From Pegea sp. RAD2-039 (lineage: Eukaryota > Chordata > Thaliacea > Salpida > Salpidae), in assembly GCA_034620365.1 (NCBI GenBank), contig JAQGEQ010000080.1:310001-374000 (forward strand): a DNA stretch of 64,000 bases. The letters are read 5' to 3'. The translations under genes were made by a program, and so were the position numbers. The notes beneath the pieces were generated by a model. That model was not told the DNA's origin. It saw nothing but the letters and a program-made list of their open reading frames with translations, and searched no databases. Shown here one piece after another: positions 23,934 through 34,110 of the stretch. Every line of letters begins with the position of its first letter. Position 1 is the stretch's first letter.

Positions 23934-24921
23934 ATTAAAGTTAGCTTCTAATGTATTTTTAGGAACTCCTTATAATTGAGCAATTATATTTACATCACGG
24001 GCAGCAAAAAATGATCTTCCAGCCAAACAAGTGTTAAATTTAGTTAAATGTGAAGAACCGATCCAAGATACATAGAATTTATTAGCTACTTTTTTCAATC
24101 CATAGTTTTTACAGTGAAACTTCAACTAATTTTTAAAAATCATGCTTTATTATGCAGCTATCTTATACCAGCCTAAATATTTCAATAGTTAGGTACTTAA
24201 ACGGTTGTTTTCTGATCTGAACATGAAATATATTCTAAATAAAAGTATGATTCAAATTGCTACGATTTTCCTTTTTTTAAAGAAGAAATGCTCTTTCTTA
24301 ATTATTTGTTAATTAGTTGGTAAATAATTTGAAATTATATAACAAACTTCCAATTGAATTTTTATCCATAATTTGTGAGTTTTTGTTTGAAGATTATCTA
24401 CAGAATATTAAAAAAAAACTAGCTTCAATGTTTTCAGCCTACTGCTTTAGAATACACTAATATTAATTTAAGCGGTTTTTTAAATTTGTCAAAGTTTATG
24501 TGTGAGATAGATATATTTATTTTTGTATGTCTAGCTTTCAAGTTATAAATATACAGTATGCCATTTGTTCTAGAAGTGTGTCAGATAAGGTTTCAAAACT
24601 TCGTCTAAAAATCAACAATTAACTCTAGTAATTACATTTGCAAACATCAGCCAATAACAAAACAACATTTAGAAATAGTGAAGTCATTAAAAGAATGTTT
24701 ATTTGCCTCGGGCTTAAAGTTCAGTCGTCAAAAGCGTTAATACTCGTTATTACTCTCGTTAACCATTTTTAAACACTTTTAAAAAATTTTATTCTGAACA
24801 TAGGCTCTAGCGTGGTACTAAAAGATGATAATATAGTTGGTCATTGATTTTCTTTGATGCACAATATAATGTACAATGGAACAACTACGAGCTGCTTAAT
24901 TCTCTATTTCAAGTAAAATAT
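23934..24921. other. array interval without recognisable E block
   Basis: About 1 kb lies where an E block would be expected. It is A+T-rich and I see no homology to E copies 1 or 2. Block E was either lost and replaced here, or has diverged past recognition. Confidence 0.45.
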
Positions 24922-25976
24922 TCGAGTGCTGAGTTTGCCACTCTTGGTAAGCAGGACTGGAGTTGAAGTATGAACAAAACGTTTGGTTAAGGTGTCTGAT
25001 GCGGTAACATTCATGAGAGACACTAAAATTTGTTGGTTTATACAGACAGCAGGACGGTGGCCACGGAAGTTGGAAACCGCTAAGTAGTGTGTAACCTCGA
25101 GCATAACCGAAACGTCGTGACAGTATAAGGCTTGGTTTTAGTAGTATGTTCGATGAAAAGGAAGGATTTGGTGGTGGGCACCGAAGCTTTAGACGTGAGT
25201 CTGGTGGAGCGATCTTAGGCGCAGATCTAGGTTGAAGTAGCAAATATTCGAATGAGAACTTTGAAGGCCAAAGTGGAGAAGGGTTCAATGTGAACAGCAG
25301 TTGAACATGGTTAAGTGAATCTTAAGGTTGAGCCGAAAAGCTATCTAAGATGAGGCTTGGGTGGAATGGGCCACAAGTAAGCTGAAAGGAAATCTGGTTA
25401 ACTTTCCTGAACTTTAATACCGAGGTAGGTAGTTCCAATTGAAGACTTCCAAGTGCTTTAACGCAAACGAACTCGGAGACGTCCACGCTGGTCCTTGGAT
25501 GAGTTCTCTTTTCTCGGTTAGGTAGCCTGGAATCGGCTCGCCTAGAGATAGAGACAAAGGCCCCGTAAGCATCACATCTCTTATGGTTTCCGGTGCACTC
25601 GCGTTGACCCATGAAAACCCAAGAAAGATGTTGTAGATTTGTTGCAGGATCGAACCCATATCCGCAGCAAGTCTCTAACGTGAAAAGCCACTGGCGATAG
25701 AACTATGTAGGACAGGGTAATTGGCATACTGTATCAGTAATTTTGTGAAAACGATCGTTTTTAAAAGCTGAGCCGGTTGGGCTATGGTGTAAAGCGCCCT
25801 AAGGAGCCTTTCTTGGACTGAGCGAAGTACTGCAGGGTTTGCCCTATGGTGTGAGCCTGGACCCGTGATGGTACCATTGCGTCAACTGCTGTAGCTGCAC
25901 ACTCGTCTTCGTCTAGGTATTTTAGCTGGTGCAGAACAGCTGACTTGAAACTGGAACAGACCTGGGGATGTTTTTT
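24922..25976 (+). pseudogene. divergent 28S rRNA fragment, copy 2
   Basis: This block covers the same 28S interval as copy 1, starting near GCCACTCTTGGTAAGCAG and ending CTGACTTGAAACTGGAAC. It lacks about 45 nt after GTGTGTAAC (near 25093), including the CTGCCGAATCAA landmark. It differs from copy 1 at many positions and is sometimes closer to canonical 28S (GGCCACGGAAGTTGG, CAGTTGAACATGGTTAAG). The two therefore descend from a common ancestor and have drifted separately. Confidence 0.85.
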
Positions 25977-26471
25977 GGTTATCTTTTTGTTGGTTTTTTG
26001 ATACTTTACGTAATATTTAATATTTTTTCTAAATTAGGTATTGATTATAATTAAGCATTGGTTGATCTGGATCTTGGATTAATTGTTTGAATTTGCTTAC
26101 AAACATTTAATTCAAGAACCAGATGTTCATTTGCATTGATATTCAAATAAATCTTAGTTACTTTTATTTATATATTTGTTTAAAAAAGAAATTCTCACCA
26201 GTAGTGTGGTATTTCACGTCCTAAGTACTAGACAAATAATCACCAGGATTTATCATGCATATCCATATTTATATGCTTTTGTTTCAACTTATAGTCGTTT
26301 TGCTTTTCTTCATTTTAAACTAATCTATTCATAATTGATTTATTAGTGAAGTGAAAAGTTTACGAATTATTACAATGAAAATAAAACAAACAGAAATAAT
26401 CTATGTAAAAAGTATTGTTTGTTTTCAGTCTGACTTCTTAATTAATCTTTTTTCTTAAAATTTTTCCATAG
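25977..26471 (+). repeat. block L, copy 3
   Basis: This copy follows 28S copy 2 at the same junction as in the other units (GATGTTTTTTGGTTATCTTTTTG). It ends in TTTTTCCATAG, as copy 1 ends in TTTCCATAG. Confidence 0.7.
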
Positions 26472-26638
26472 TTGTTTTTGATAATTGTTTTTTTATCTTT
26501 TTTCAACATCTTTTTCACCAGTCTAATGAAGTTCGATGACTCTTATATCTAAACTATAGAATAATTTATTTTATTACTTGTAAGATCTTTACCCAGCTAC
26601 ACATTAAAGCTTATCATTCTAACTCATTATCTTTACAG

Positions 26639-26731
26639 TTGCAAACCCTATTGAAATCTCACATGTATGAAAATCAGCTAATTGAGGACCATCTGCTACA
26701 CCTGCTTCAAATATCTCCAAAAATGTTTAAG
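26639..26731 (+). pseudogene. exon-like block E, copy 2 (31 codons)
   Basis: This is a copy of the segment at 21408-21500 with intact TTTACAG acceptor and open frame (LQTLLKSHMY to ISPKMFK). Only a few substitutions are present (Asn to Thr, Phe to Ile, one synonymous change). The donor is weaker (GTAATG). The flanks also align with copy 1 (for example GTTTACTCATGGTGGCTACC). Confidence 0.4.
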
Positions 26732-27321
26732 GTAATGGCAGCATTGAAGTCATTTTCTTAAGTAGCAATTGTTTCTAACTACTTTTCTAAATAGTTTACT
26801 CATGGTGGCTACCACTTCAGTGTCGACAGATGTAACTAGATGTAGATCATTGAGATGATTGTATTCTCTTCCCATTTCATTTTAATTGTGTTTCAGTTAT
26901 AGTTGAGAATTTTCCGATCTTGCAACTTCTAAAACATTAGAGCAACCTTGTTTGTTTCCTGTTACATCATAATCATCTTGTGAGAACTCGAACACACTAC
27001 CTACACATACTTCCATAGTTCAGTTTTGATTTCAGTGAACAGGTGACATTTGATTTCTTGTAACTCATTCCATGCCTGATCATCAGCTACCTTCTTGTTT
27101 CCTATTGTAATTGAATCATCTGTTATTGATTTTTTTCAGCCAAGTTCTTCACCAAACCAGTTGTTTGATTCCGAAAGTTAAGTTCATCTTGTAAACCTGA
27201 TTTCTTTCAATTCCAACATCTGCTTTTGTATTGTCTTTCAGCGTGATGTTTTTCAGATTTGAAGGTGGCATATCGGACATGTGGTGACCTCAGAGGTTTG
27301 TGGCTTCTATCAGTCACCTCT

Positions 27322-27885
27322 ATGACCTGTCTTGAAACACAGACAACCAGTCTAACACGTCTGCAAAGTGCTGGGTGGTATGTAACTGGGGACGTCGAGG
27401 CGGGCCACGGGAAGAATTTTCTTCTCGTAGGGCGGCCAAGTCAGCCCTGGAATCGGTTCGCCCAGAGATAGATACAAAGGCCCCATGAACACCACGGCTT
27501 TTGTGGCGTCTGGTGCGATGGTATCGACCTATGAAAATCCGAGAGAGATGTTAGTATTCTGGTTAAAGATCTAACCCATATCCACAGCAGGTCTCCAACG
27601 TGAAAAGCCACCAGTCCGATAGACCAATCAAGGTCAGGGTACTCGGCAAACTGGATAAGCAACTTTGGGAAAAGTATTGGCTCTAAGGGCTGAGCTATGG
27701 TGTGAAGCGCTCTAAGGAGCCATCGTGGGACTGATCGAAGTACTGTGGGATTCACCCTGGGTGTGAGCTTGGACCGGCGATGGTACAATCGCATCGACCG
27801 CTGTAGCTGCGCACTCGATTTCGGTTAGGTGTTTTGGTCGTCGCAGAAAAGCTGACTTAGAACTGGTACGGAACTGGCGATGTTT
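27322..27885 (+). pseudogene. divergent 28S rRNA fragment, copy 3, internally deleted
   Basis: This block starts further 5' in 28S than the other two, with TGACCTGTCTTGAAACACAG and AGTCTAACACGTCTG. At about 27370-27390 it jumps to the later GGACGTCGAGGCGGGCCAC region, a deletion of roughly 1 kb relative to 28S. The remainder (AACCCATATCCACAGCAGG, GTATTGGCTCTAAGGGCTG, CTGACTTAGAACTGGTACGG) is the copy closest to canonical 28S at its 3' end. Confidence 0.85.
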
Positions 27886-28285
27886 TTTTTTATCTTTTTG
27901 TTGGTTTGTTCTATACTTTACGTAATATTTAGTATTTGATTTTTTTAAATTAGGTAATGTTTATAATTTAGCATTGGTTAATCTGGATCTTGGATTAATT
28001 GTTTGAATTTGCAAACAGTTAATTCAAGAACCAGATATTCCATTTGCATTGATCTTCGATTAATCTTAGTTACTTTTATTTAAATGGTTGTTCAACAGAG
28101 AAGTTCACAACATTAGTGAGGTTTTCTGCGTCTTAAGTACTAGACAAATAATCACCAGCAGTTTACTCAAGCATATCCATATCTACTTGCTATTATTTCA
28201 ACCTACAGTCATTTTCTTACTTTATCTTATACTATTTATTTAGGATTAATTTATTGGCGTGTTGAAATGCTTACAGTTTATATTT
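27886..28285 (+). repeat. block L, copy 4
   Basis: The last L block starts with TATCTTTTTGTTGGTTTGTTC after 28S copy 3. It loses similarity around 28285, which marks the right end of the array. Confidence 0.65.
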
Positions 28286-31076
28286 ATAGATGGTTTGGTC
28301 AAAAAATTTACTTTGAAATGTAAAGTAAATTTACAATTGTCAAGTTTTATGTTTTTAATCTAAAACTTCAAAGTAAAAAGAATAATAAACTAATTTTCTA
28401 TGAAAAGTTTAATAAAAAATAATAAAACTTATAAGTTAAAAAAAAACACTTTGAATCGTGTAAAGTATTTATTTTACTTTTATTACAGTATGCATTTTAT
28501 AGAAAGTTTTTTTTTAATACATATTAATTAAAAAAGTAGCATATCAGAATTTTAAAATTTACGCTTTTGCAAAGTTTTCAGACTGTTAAACTCTGAAGTA
28601 TAAGCGTTGAATTTTTATTCAAATGTTCTCAGTAAAAAGCGTTTTATCCACATATTTTTGGACTATAAATTTTTGAATTTTTGGTATGAAATAAATTGAT
28701 TAATTTATAACATATAATGTTTATAGTGATCCAATTGTAAATGGTCTGAGATAAAATTACTGTTAACTACTAAGTACCAAGAAATGGTTTTGTTGTTTAG
28801 GTAAAAGCCAAGTAGTATGTCATTAGAGCCTGAAGACTTATACATAGATGGATCAAATCATTGGTCGGTCGTAAACTTGAATTGTCTCGATTGAAGCCAT
28901 AAGTAAATTCAATCGAAATGAGATTATAAGGATACTGATTGATTATTTAAAAAAATGTATCGTCCCTAAGGACCCCTTAATTTACAGAATCAATGTGTAA
29001 TTTCATTGGTATAAATATTGAACATAAAAGAGCCAATAGTGCTGCATTGAGAATTAAAACTTACAGGAAATTTATTTATTGGGACTTGTTGTTGTCTATC
29101 TTTAAAAAAATGCTCATTTTAAAAGAAAAAAAGTACGGTAGTTATTAGATTAGGTTGTAAATTAATGATTTCTTATTAAAAAGAAGATAGGAAACTGCGT
29201 CAGAACTTTCGTAGATGTCTATTTAGATTATTTAGGTATTCAGTTTGTTTGCTGAGAAACATAGCCACGCTTACACAAAGAACAAAAGCTGCTCATTATT
29301 CGATTTGTATCGATGAAACCTAAATTGAAACTTAAAATGAGAATTATTATGGAGATAATGAGACTTAAATTAGCTTAAAATTTTTATGATAAATATTATT
29401 TAATCAAAAATTCCATAAATCTTACTACCAGAAGTCTATATTGTCTATAATTGTCTATATTTTCATGCCGTTTGTCCATATCTGTGGTATTACCATACCT
29501 ACTTACATACCAATCGAGTGGTTCTAGTTTCAATCTTAGGTGGACACAAATTAATGATATAGAAAAATTCATAAAAATCCTGGCAGAAGTGCCTTGTAAG
29601 TAAAATAACAGGACTTGTAGAAGATTCAAAGCTCCAAATTTATTTCCGGTGTTAGAGTTCTGTAGTCAGATCACCACCATACTCAGTATCGTTCGGTTAG
29701 CTCTTACGAAGGTAGCTAAGGGCAGCTTCATCAATCTATCTGTTTCGCTGCATAACCTGGCTGGCATGGAAAGTGGAACCCTGCTGGATGGCCAACAACC
29801 AAATATTCGTAACTTCTTCGCTGGCACGTATATGTTACTCATATATATTTGCAGTCGAAGTGGGCCAAAAAATTCTTTCTTTCGTTTTATGTACTGGGAC
29901 AAATATGTATCAATTCTATTAAAATTGTTAATAAAGAGTGAATGATAATTTTACAATTTAAAATTAAATTGAATTTTTTGTTCACTATTATCTGAATGGC
30001 CTTTTAAGCAAAAGTTATTTTCAAAATTCCTGAAAATCAAATTTTGCTGGGTCCATATTCATATTTCAAGACTTTTCTTCTGAAGCCTGAATTGCAAATT
30101 TAATATTTAAGATATTACTTTCAAAGTTCATGGCAAAGTTTTATATATTTCATCATATTTGCTAATCTTTGTAATTTTGTTTAAAACTGTGAACATATTT
30201 TTCCTATTTATTAATTGATTATTTACTGACATTTTTACTTTATGCTTCTATCAAAACAACTATTATTAAAAATCAAATAAATGATAAGTACAAGATATTT
30301 ATAAACTTTATTTCAGAAGAGTTTATAACTTTGTTTTGGGTATATTCTAAATCTTTTTCTCTCATTTTGGCTTAAATAAATTTATATGAAAATTTACATG
30401 CTTTATTAGTATATAATAATTTTTAATTAATTTTTTCTATAATTCCACAAAGTTTTTTAAGTAAATATATAATAGGAATAGATGATTAAATTTTTTGATT
30501 AAATCAATAGAAGGATTATATATTATAAATTATATTTTTATGTTTACATTTTTTTGAAAATACCTCTCACAAACTATGGTTTTTTATAGTTTCAAAAAAA
30601 TATATATTTTTAATTATATCTAAATACATATTTATATTTAAATTTTGTTTTTGTGATATTATATAATTTTTATTAAAAACTTTAATTTACTGTTTTAAAT
30701 AAATTGTTTGTTTGTATAAACCAATAAAACTATATGAAGTTCTCTCTTACATAAAATTTTCTGTTATCACTTTTTAAATTTTTATATTCAGACTTTAGTA
30801 AAATTGAAAATAATTCTATATTATACTTCTAAAAAATTGTATACAGTTTATAATTGCTTATAGTTAATTATACATAAGTTATTATATAAAAATTTATACA
30901 TATAAAGCTTTGTAAATTTAATATTTACCTAAAATTTATAATTTTTTATTTTATTTTTTCTAAGTTACATTTTAAATCTACTAGATGTTGTTGGGATTAT
31001 TAATTTATAGAATCAAATCAAAGGAGAAACTGATTATTTATTGTATCTAAATCATTTTTCTTTAATTTTATTGCAG
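28286..31076. other. A+T-rich intergenic stretch upstream of UHRF1
   Basis: Apart from the dispersed repeat at 29640-29910, this stretch is homopolymer-rich and non-coding as far as I can see. It should contain the UHRF1 promoter and any 5' untranslated exon. I could not place either. Confidence 0.45.
29640..29910 (-). repeat. dispersed repeat, second copy (inverted)
   Basis: The minus strand of this block aligns with 665-800. It is visibly less A+T-rich than its neighbourhood. A 98-codon plus-strand frame crosses it but has no recognisable domain. The homologous copy is not open in the matching frame, so I treat the frame as incidental. Confidence 0.5.
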
Positions 31077-31117
31077 AAACAAATTTAAAAAAATTATTTT
31101 TAAAACATTTTTTTCAA

Positions 31118-31159
31118 ATGAAATCAACCTATTATTATGAAGTTAATAGTTCAATTTGA
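31118..31159 (+). promoter_or_regulatory. upstream ORF overlapping the UHRF1 start
   Basis: An ATG at 31118 opens a 13-codon frame ending TGA at 31159. It is in a different frame from UHRF1 and overlaps its first codons. If the transcript starts upstream, ribosomes would meet this ATG first, which could dampen UHRF1 translation. Chance is a fair alternative in such sequence. Confidence 0.4.
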
Positions 31160-33203
31160 AAATAAAGAATTAAGATACGAATCGCAGGCTGGAAGTAAAG
31201 TAAAAGATTTAAAAAAAAAGGTTCAAGCAGACACAGGTCATCCCGTGTTAGATCAAACATTCTATTTTCAAGGGAAAATTTTAAGAAATAATGACACACT
31301 CTACTCGTGTCGTTTGTCTGATGGCTATAAACTAATCCTCAAAGTCAGATCAAAAAATGTAATTAAGAATATTGATAAACCAGAATTAAAACCTATCATC
31401 AAAACTGTAGAGGAAGTAGAAGAAAACATGTTTTCTTTTATACAAAATGAAGAAGTTTTGGCGATTTCACCTATTTCAGGGGCTTTGGAGCAAGGAACAT
31501 TTATTAAATATGAAAATAGTGATCATGAGAAGGAACATGGAAACTTACCATCTAAATTTGGTTGGATAAACTTTACAGAGACGGCTATGGAAAGTAAAAT
31601 TATTCAGGATGATATTTATAAGAAAGCGATAAAATATTTGACCCATCAAGATATGAAAATTGGACAGGAATTTTTTCTATCATGTAAACTATTTTCAGGG
31701 TATCCAACAGAAAAAATTTATCGAGCTGAATTACTTAATAAGATTGGAGAAGGTAGTGAGCTTAAACTGATTATTAAGTTTAAGCTTTTTGGAACAACAA
31801 CAATGACGAACTGTCAAGTAGATGGGTTAGTTGGACCATTTTTTCAAACAGATAAATCAGATGACTTGCGAATAGATATGTATGAAGATTCAGACTTGAT
31901 GAAGGAAAAATATTTGTCATTTCTTGTAACTGTCACATCATGTGAAAAATGTAATGACATTCCAGGGTTTTGCAAATCCTGTGGCTGCCAAGTATGTAGT
32001 TCAAATATGGACGAAGATAAATTAATTTGCTGTGATGAATGCCAAGAATTCTATCATTTATATTGTTTGGAACCCCAACTTGTTAGAGTTCCTGATGATG
32101 ATTGGTATTGCTACAGGTGTAAAAATGATCATGACCATTTTTGTAAGCTTAGTAAGGTTTCAAAATCTATTAAAAAAACTAGAGGATACAAGACTGAAAG
32201 GAAGTTTGGAGGTGGATCTTCGACTGCAAAGGTTGAAAAGTGCAGATTAGTTGGGCCATTACACGCAGGAAAAATTCCAGGTATCTTGTGTGGACATTCT
32301 TGGCCTTCAAGAAACGACGTTTCATCATCTGGTGTTCACCGTCCTCCTATTGCTGGCATACAAGGGAATATAAAAGGATCTTTCTCTATTTGTATTTCTG
32401 ATGGGTATGAAGATGATGAGGACAACGGATATAATTTTGTATACTCTGGATCAGGGGGAAGAGATCTACAAGATGGAAAAAAACGCACTAACGTACAATC
32501 AAAAGACCAAAAATTGACTTTAAGAAACTTAGCTCTGGCGAAAACAATGTATGGTTGCAAAGTAGATACGGAGAATGGAGAAAAAACAGATAATTATAAG
32601 CTTTCATCGCCAGTGCGTGTAGTTAGAAGTTATAAGACCCATCCAAAATATGCTCCAAAACAAGGATTTCGTTATGATGGCTTATACAAGCTGTCTGAGT
32701 ACTATAAAGAAATTGGGAAATCAGGTCTTATTATTTGGAAGTACAAGTTTATTCGTGATGATGAAGAGCCAGCACCTTGGACCTTAGAGGGAATAAAGTA
32801 CATAGAGGAAAATGGACTTAATTATACAATAAAAGAGGGAAAAGTAATTTACGGTAAAAGTAAACCTTATTTTTTACCCCTCGAAATAAAAAGTGCAATT
32901 TTGGAGGATGAACCAAATGCCAAGCCTTGGAGTTCGGTTCTTACAGCGGCTAATGATGGGATAAAAGCTTTCTATAGATCATTTCTTGAAGAGTTTTCAT
33001 GTCCCATATGTAGTGATCTTATAAAACATCCAGTGACAACAAGCTGTAAACATAGTTTTTGTGTAGCATGTCTCGAAAAGTCGATCAAAGCATGTGACAA
33101 CTATTTATTCTGTTGTCCAAACTGTCGAGGAAACATAGACGGAACTTTACCGCCTATAAACAAAAAGCTGTCAGCAATTTTTGGTCTTTTGTTAAACCCA
33201 TAG
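31137..33203 (+). CDS. UHRF1-like E3 ubiquitin ligase, single coding exon
   Basis: The 688 residues carry the full UHRF order. The ubiquitin-like domain spans 1-75. A divergent tandem-Tudor region spans about 100-245; the second Tudor is recognisable from 172, the first barely. The PHD finger with its extra cysteines spans 269-328 (CCDEC at 298-302, H307, C310, C325, C328). The SRA spans about 366-545 with SSGVHRPPIAGIQG, SDGYEDDEDNGYNF, SGSGGRDL and PVRVVR. A C3HC4 RING spans 622-664. UHRF1 reads hemimethylated CpG through the SRA, binds the H3 tail, and ubiquitinates H3 to recruit DNMT1. Here the SRA thumb HV (human 445-446) is Pro-Ile (404-405) and the NKR finger is KKR (448-450), with the Arg kept. 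The start is the first in-frame ATG after an in-frame stop. A 3' splice site (TTTTATTGCAG) ends at 31076, so a 5'UTR intron or trans-splicing is likely. Vertebrate UHRF1 genes have many coding introns; this one has none. Confidence 0.93.
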   Translation: MKLIVQFENKELRYESQAGSKVKDLKKKVQADTGHPVLDQTFYFQGKILRNNDTLYSCRLSDGYKLILKVRSKNVIKNIDKPELKPIIKTVEEVEENMFSFIQNEEVLAISPISGALEQGTFIKYENSDHEKEHGNLPSKFGWINFTETAMESKIIQDDIYKKAIKYLTHQDMKIGQEFFLSCKLFSGYPTEKIYRAELLNKIGEGSELKLIIKFKLFGTTTMTNCQVDGLVGPFFQTDKSDDLRIDMYEDSDLMKEKYLSFLVTVTSCEKCNDIPGFCKSCGCQVCSSNMDEDKLICCDECQEFYHLYCLEPQLVRVPDDDWYCYRCKNDHDHFCKLSKVSKSIKKTRGYKTERKFGGGSSTAKVEKCRLVGPLHAGKIPGILCGHSWPSRNDVSSSGVHRPPIAGIQGNIKGSFSICISDGYEDDEDNGYNFVYSGSGGRDLQDGKKRTNVQSKDQKLTLRNLALAKTMYGCKVDTENGEKTDNYKLSSPVRVVRSYKTHPKYAPKQGFRYDGLYKLSEYYKEIGKSGLIIWKYKFIRDDEEPAPWTLEGIKYIEENGLNYTIKEGKVIYGKSKPYFLPLEIKSAILEDEPNAKPWSSVLTAANDGIKAFYRSFLEEFSCPICSDLIKHPVTTSCKHSFCVACLEKSIKACDNYLFCCPNCRGNIDGTLPPINKKLSAIFGLLLNP

Positions 33204-34110
33204 AACAACGCCAGTTTTTCACAACTGTTTTTACCCTTTTTCTGATTTTCTAATAAGTTTTGTTAAAATTTACTGCTGTTCTTAGTAAAATAAGTGTTAG
33301 TTTGATTTTGTATTAATAATCACCGACTCGCTGTTATAACTTCATTGCTTTTTATGAACCAACTTTATAGTGTGAAATTAGAGCTGTTTTTAGTGACACA
33401 TTTTTCGAATTATTTTCATATCTTCATTTTAAGTAAGTATGCTATCAAGTATTTATAAGGGTAAATTTTTGATGATTTTCTGCGTAATGAAATAAATTTT
33501 GTATTTAAGCAAACCATAAAAATTTTTGACTGTTTCTTAGCTTCAAAGCTCCTAATCAAGTAAAAGTTTAGAAAAAAATCAGTAACAAGTTTATTTAATA
33601 GCAACATCATGAAATGGTCATAAATGGTGCCAATAATTTAACAGCTTTTTACAAAAACAGTTATAGAATTGATTAATAATTATTTGAGAACATGACAACA
33701 AACGATAGCCTAGCAAAACAATATGAATATATTACTTAAGCAGTAGGCATCAGAAAGAGTTAATACTTTGTTGATACTGTTTAACAAAATAGTTTCAAGA
33801 TTAAGAGGCAATTTGACTTGTAACATTTACTTAGCAGGGTTACTTACTACTTTTTAGACTTTTTAGACTTAGAAGACAACAGAAAAATAAAAGAAGTTTC
33901 ATTTTTATTCATAACATCCCTTCACATAGTGAAACAGAACTTTAATAAATATATAATTACAAATTTACAGAGTGTTTATTACCAATTTACATACAAGCAC
34001 TATTCACAAAGTGAATCATAGAATCTATCAAAGCGAATTTAAGTTTATAAAAATCATTTAAGTTTGATAAACTGATTAGTTAGTTTATACGATATAATAA
34101 CAATGAAACA
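33204..34110. other. convergent 3' region between UHRF1 and its neighbour
   Basis: About 0.9 kb separates the two stop codons. An AATAAA at 33491-33496 could serve UHRF1, and a TTTATT (AATAAA on the minus strand) at 33904-33909 could serve the minus-strand gene. There is no coding potential. Confidence 0.4.

Larger units (their letters stand above)
20431..28285 (+). repeat. tandem array of composite 28S-rRNA-derived units
   Basis: Three block types recur in fixed order on the plus strand. Block L is A+T-rich and about 0.4-0.5 kb, at 20431-20878, 23431-23933, 25977-26471 and 27886-28285. Block E contains a 93-nt exon-like segment, at about 21325-22010 and 26552-27250. The third block is a divergent large-subunit rRNA fragment, at 22304-23430, 24922-25976 and 27322-27885. 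The order is L-E-28S, L-(E lost or replaced)-28S, L-E-28S, L. Spacing between L blocks falls from about 3.0 to 2.5 to 1.9 kb, reflecting internal deletions. Each 28S block joins L at the same place, so a composite unit was duplicated rather than three fragments landing independently. The copies are old. Confidence 0.75.

Noticed and set aside
22023..25659. Several open frames of 60-130 codons on both strands
   Set aside because: They lie on the divergent 28S rRNA blocks. These blocks are less A+T-rich than the flanks and so have fewer chance stops. The rRNA identity explains the sequence better than protein coding.
27259..27794. Open frames of 70 and 117 codons
   Set aside because: They overlap the third 28S fragment and follow its rRNA landmarks. 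No protein similarity is evident.
29649..29945. 98-codon plus-strand frame with a protein-like composition
   Set aside because: It sits on a dispersed repeat whose other copy (620-840) is not open in the corresponding frame. No domain is recognisable.
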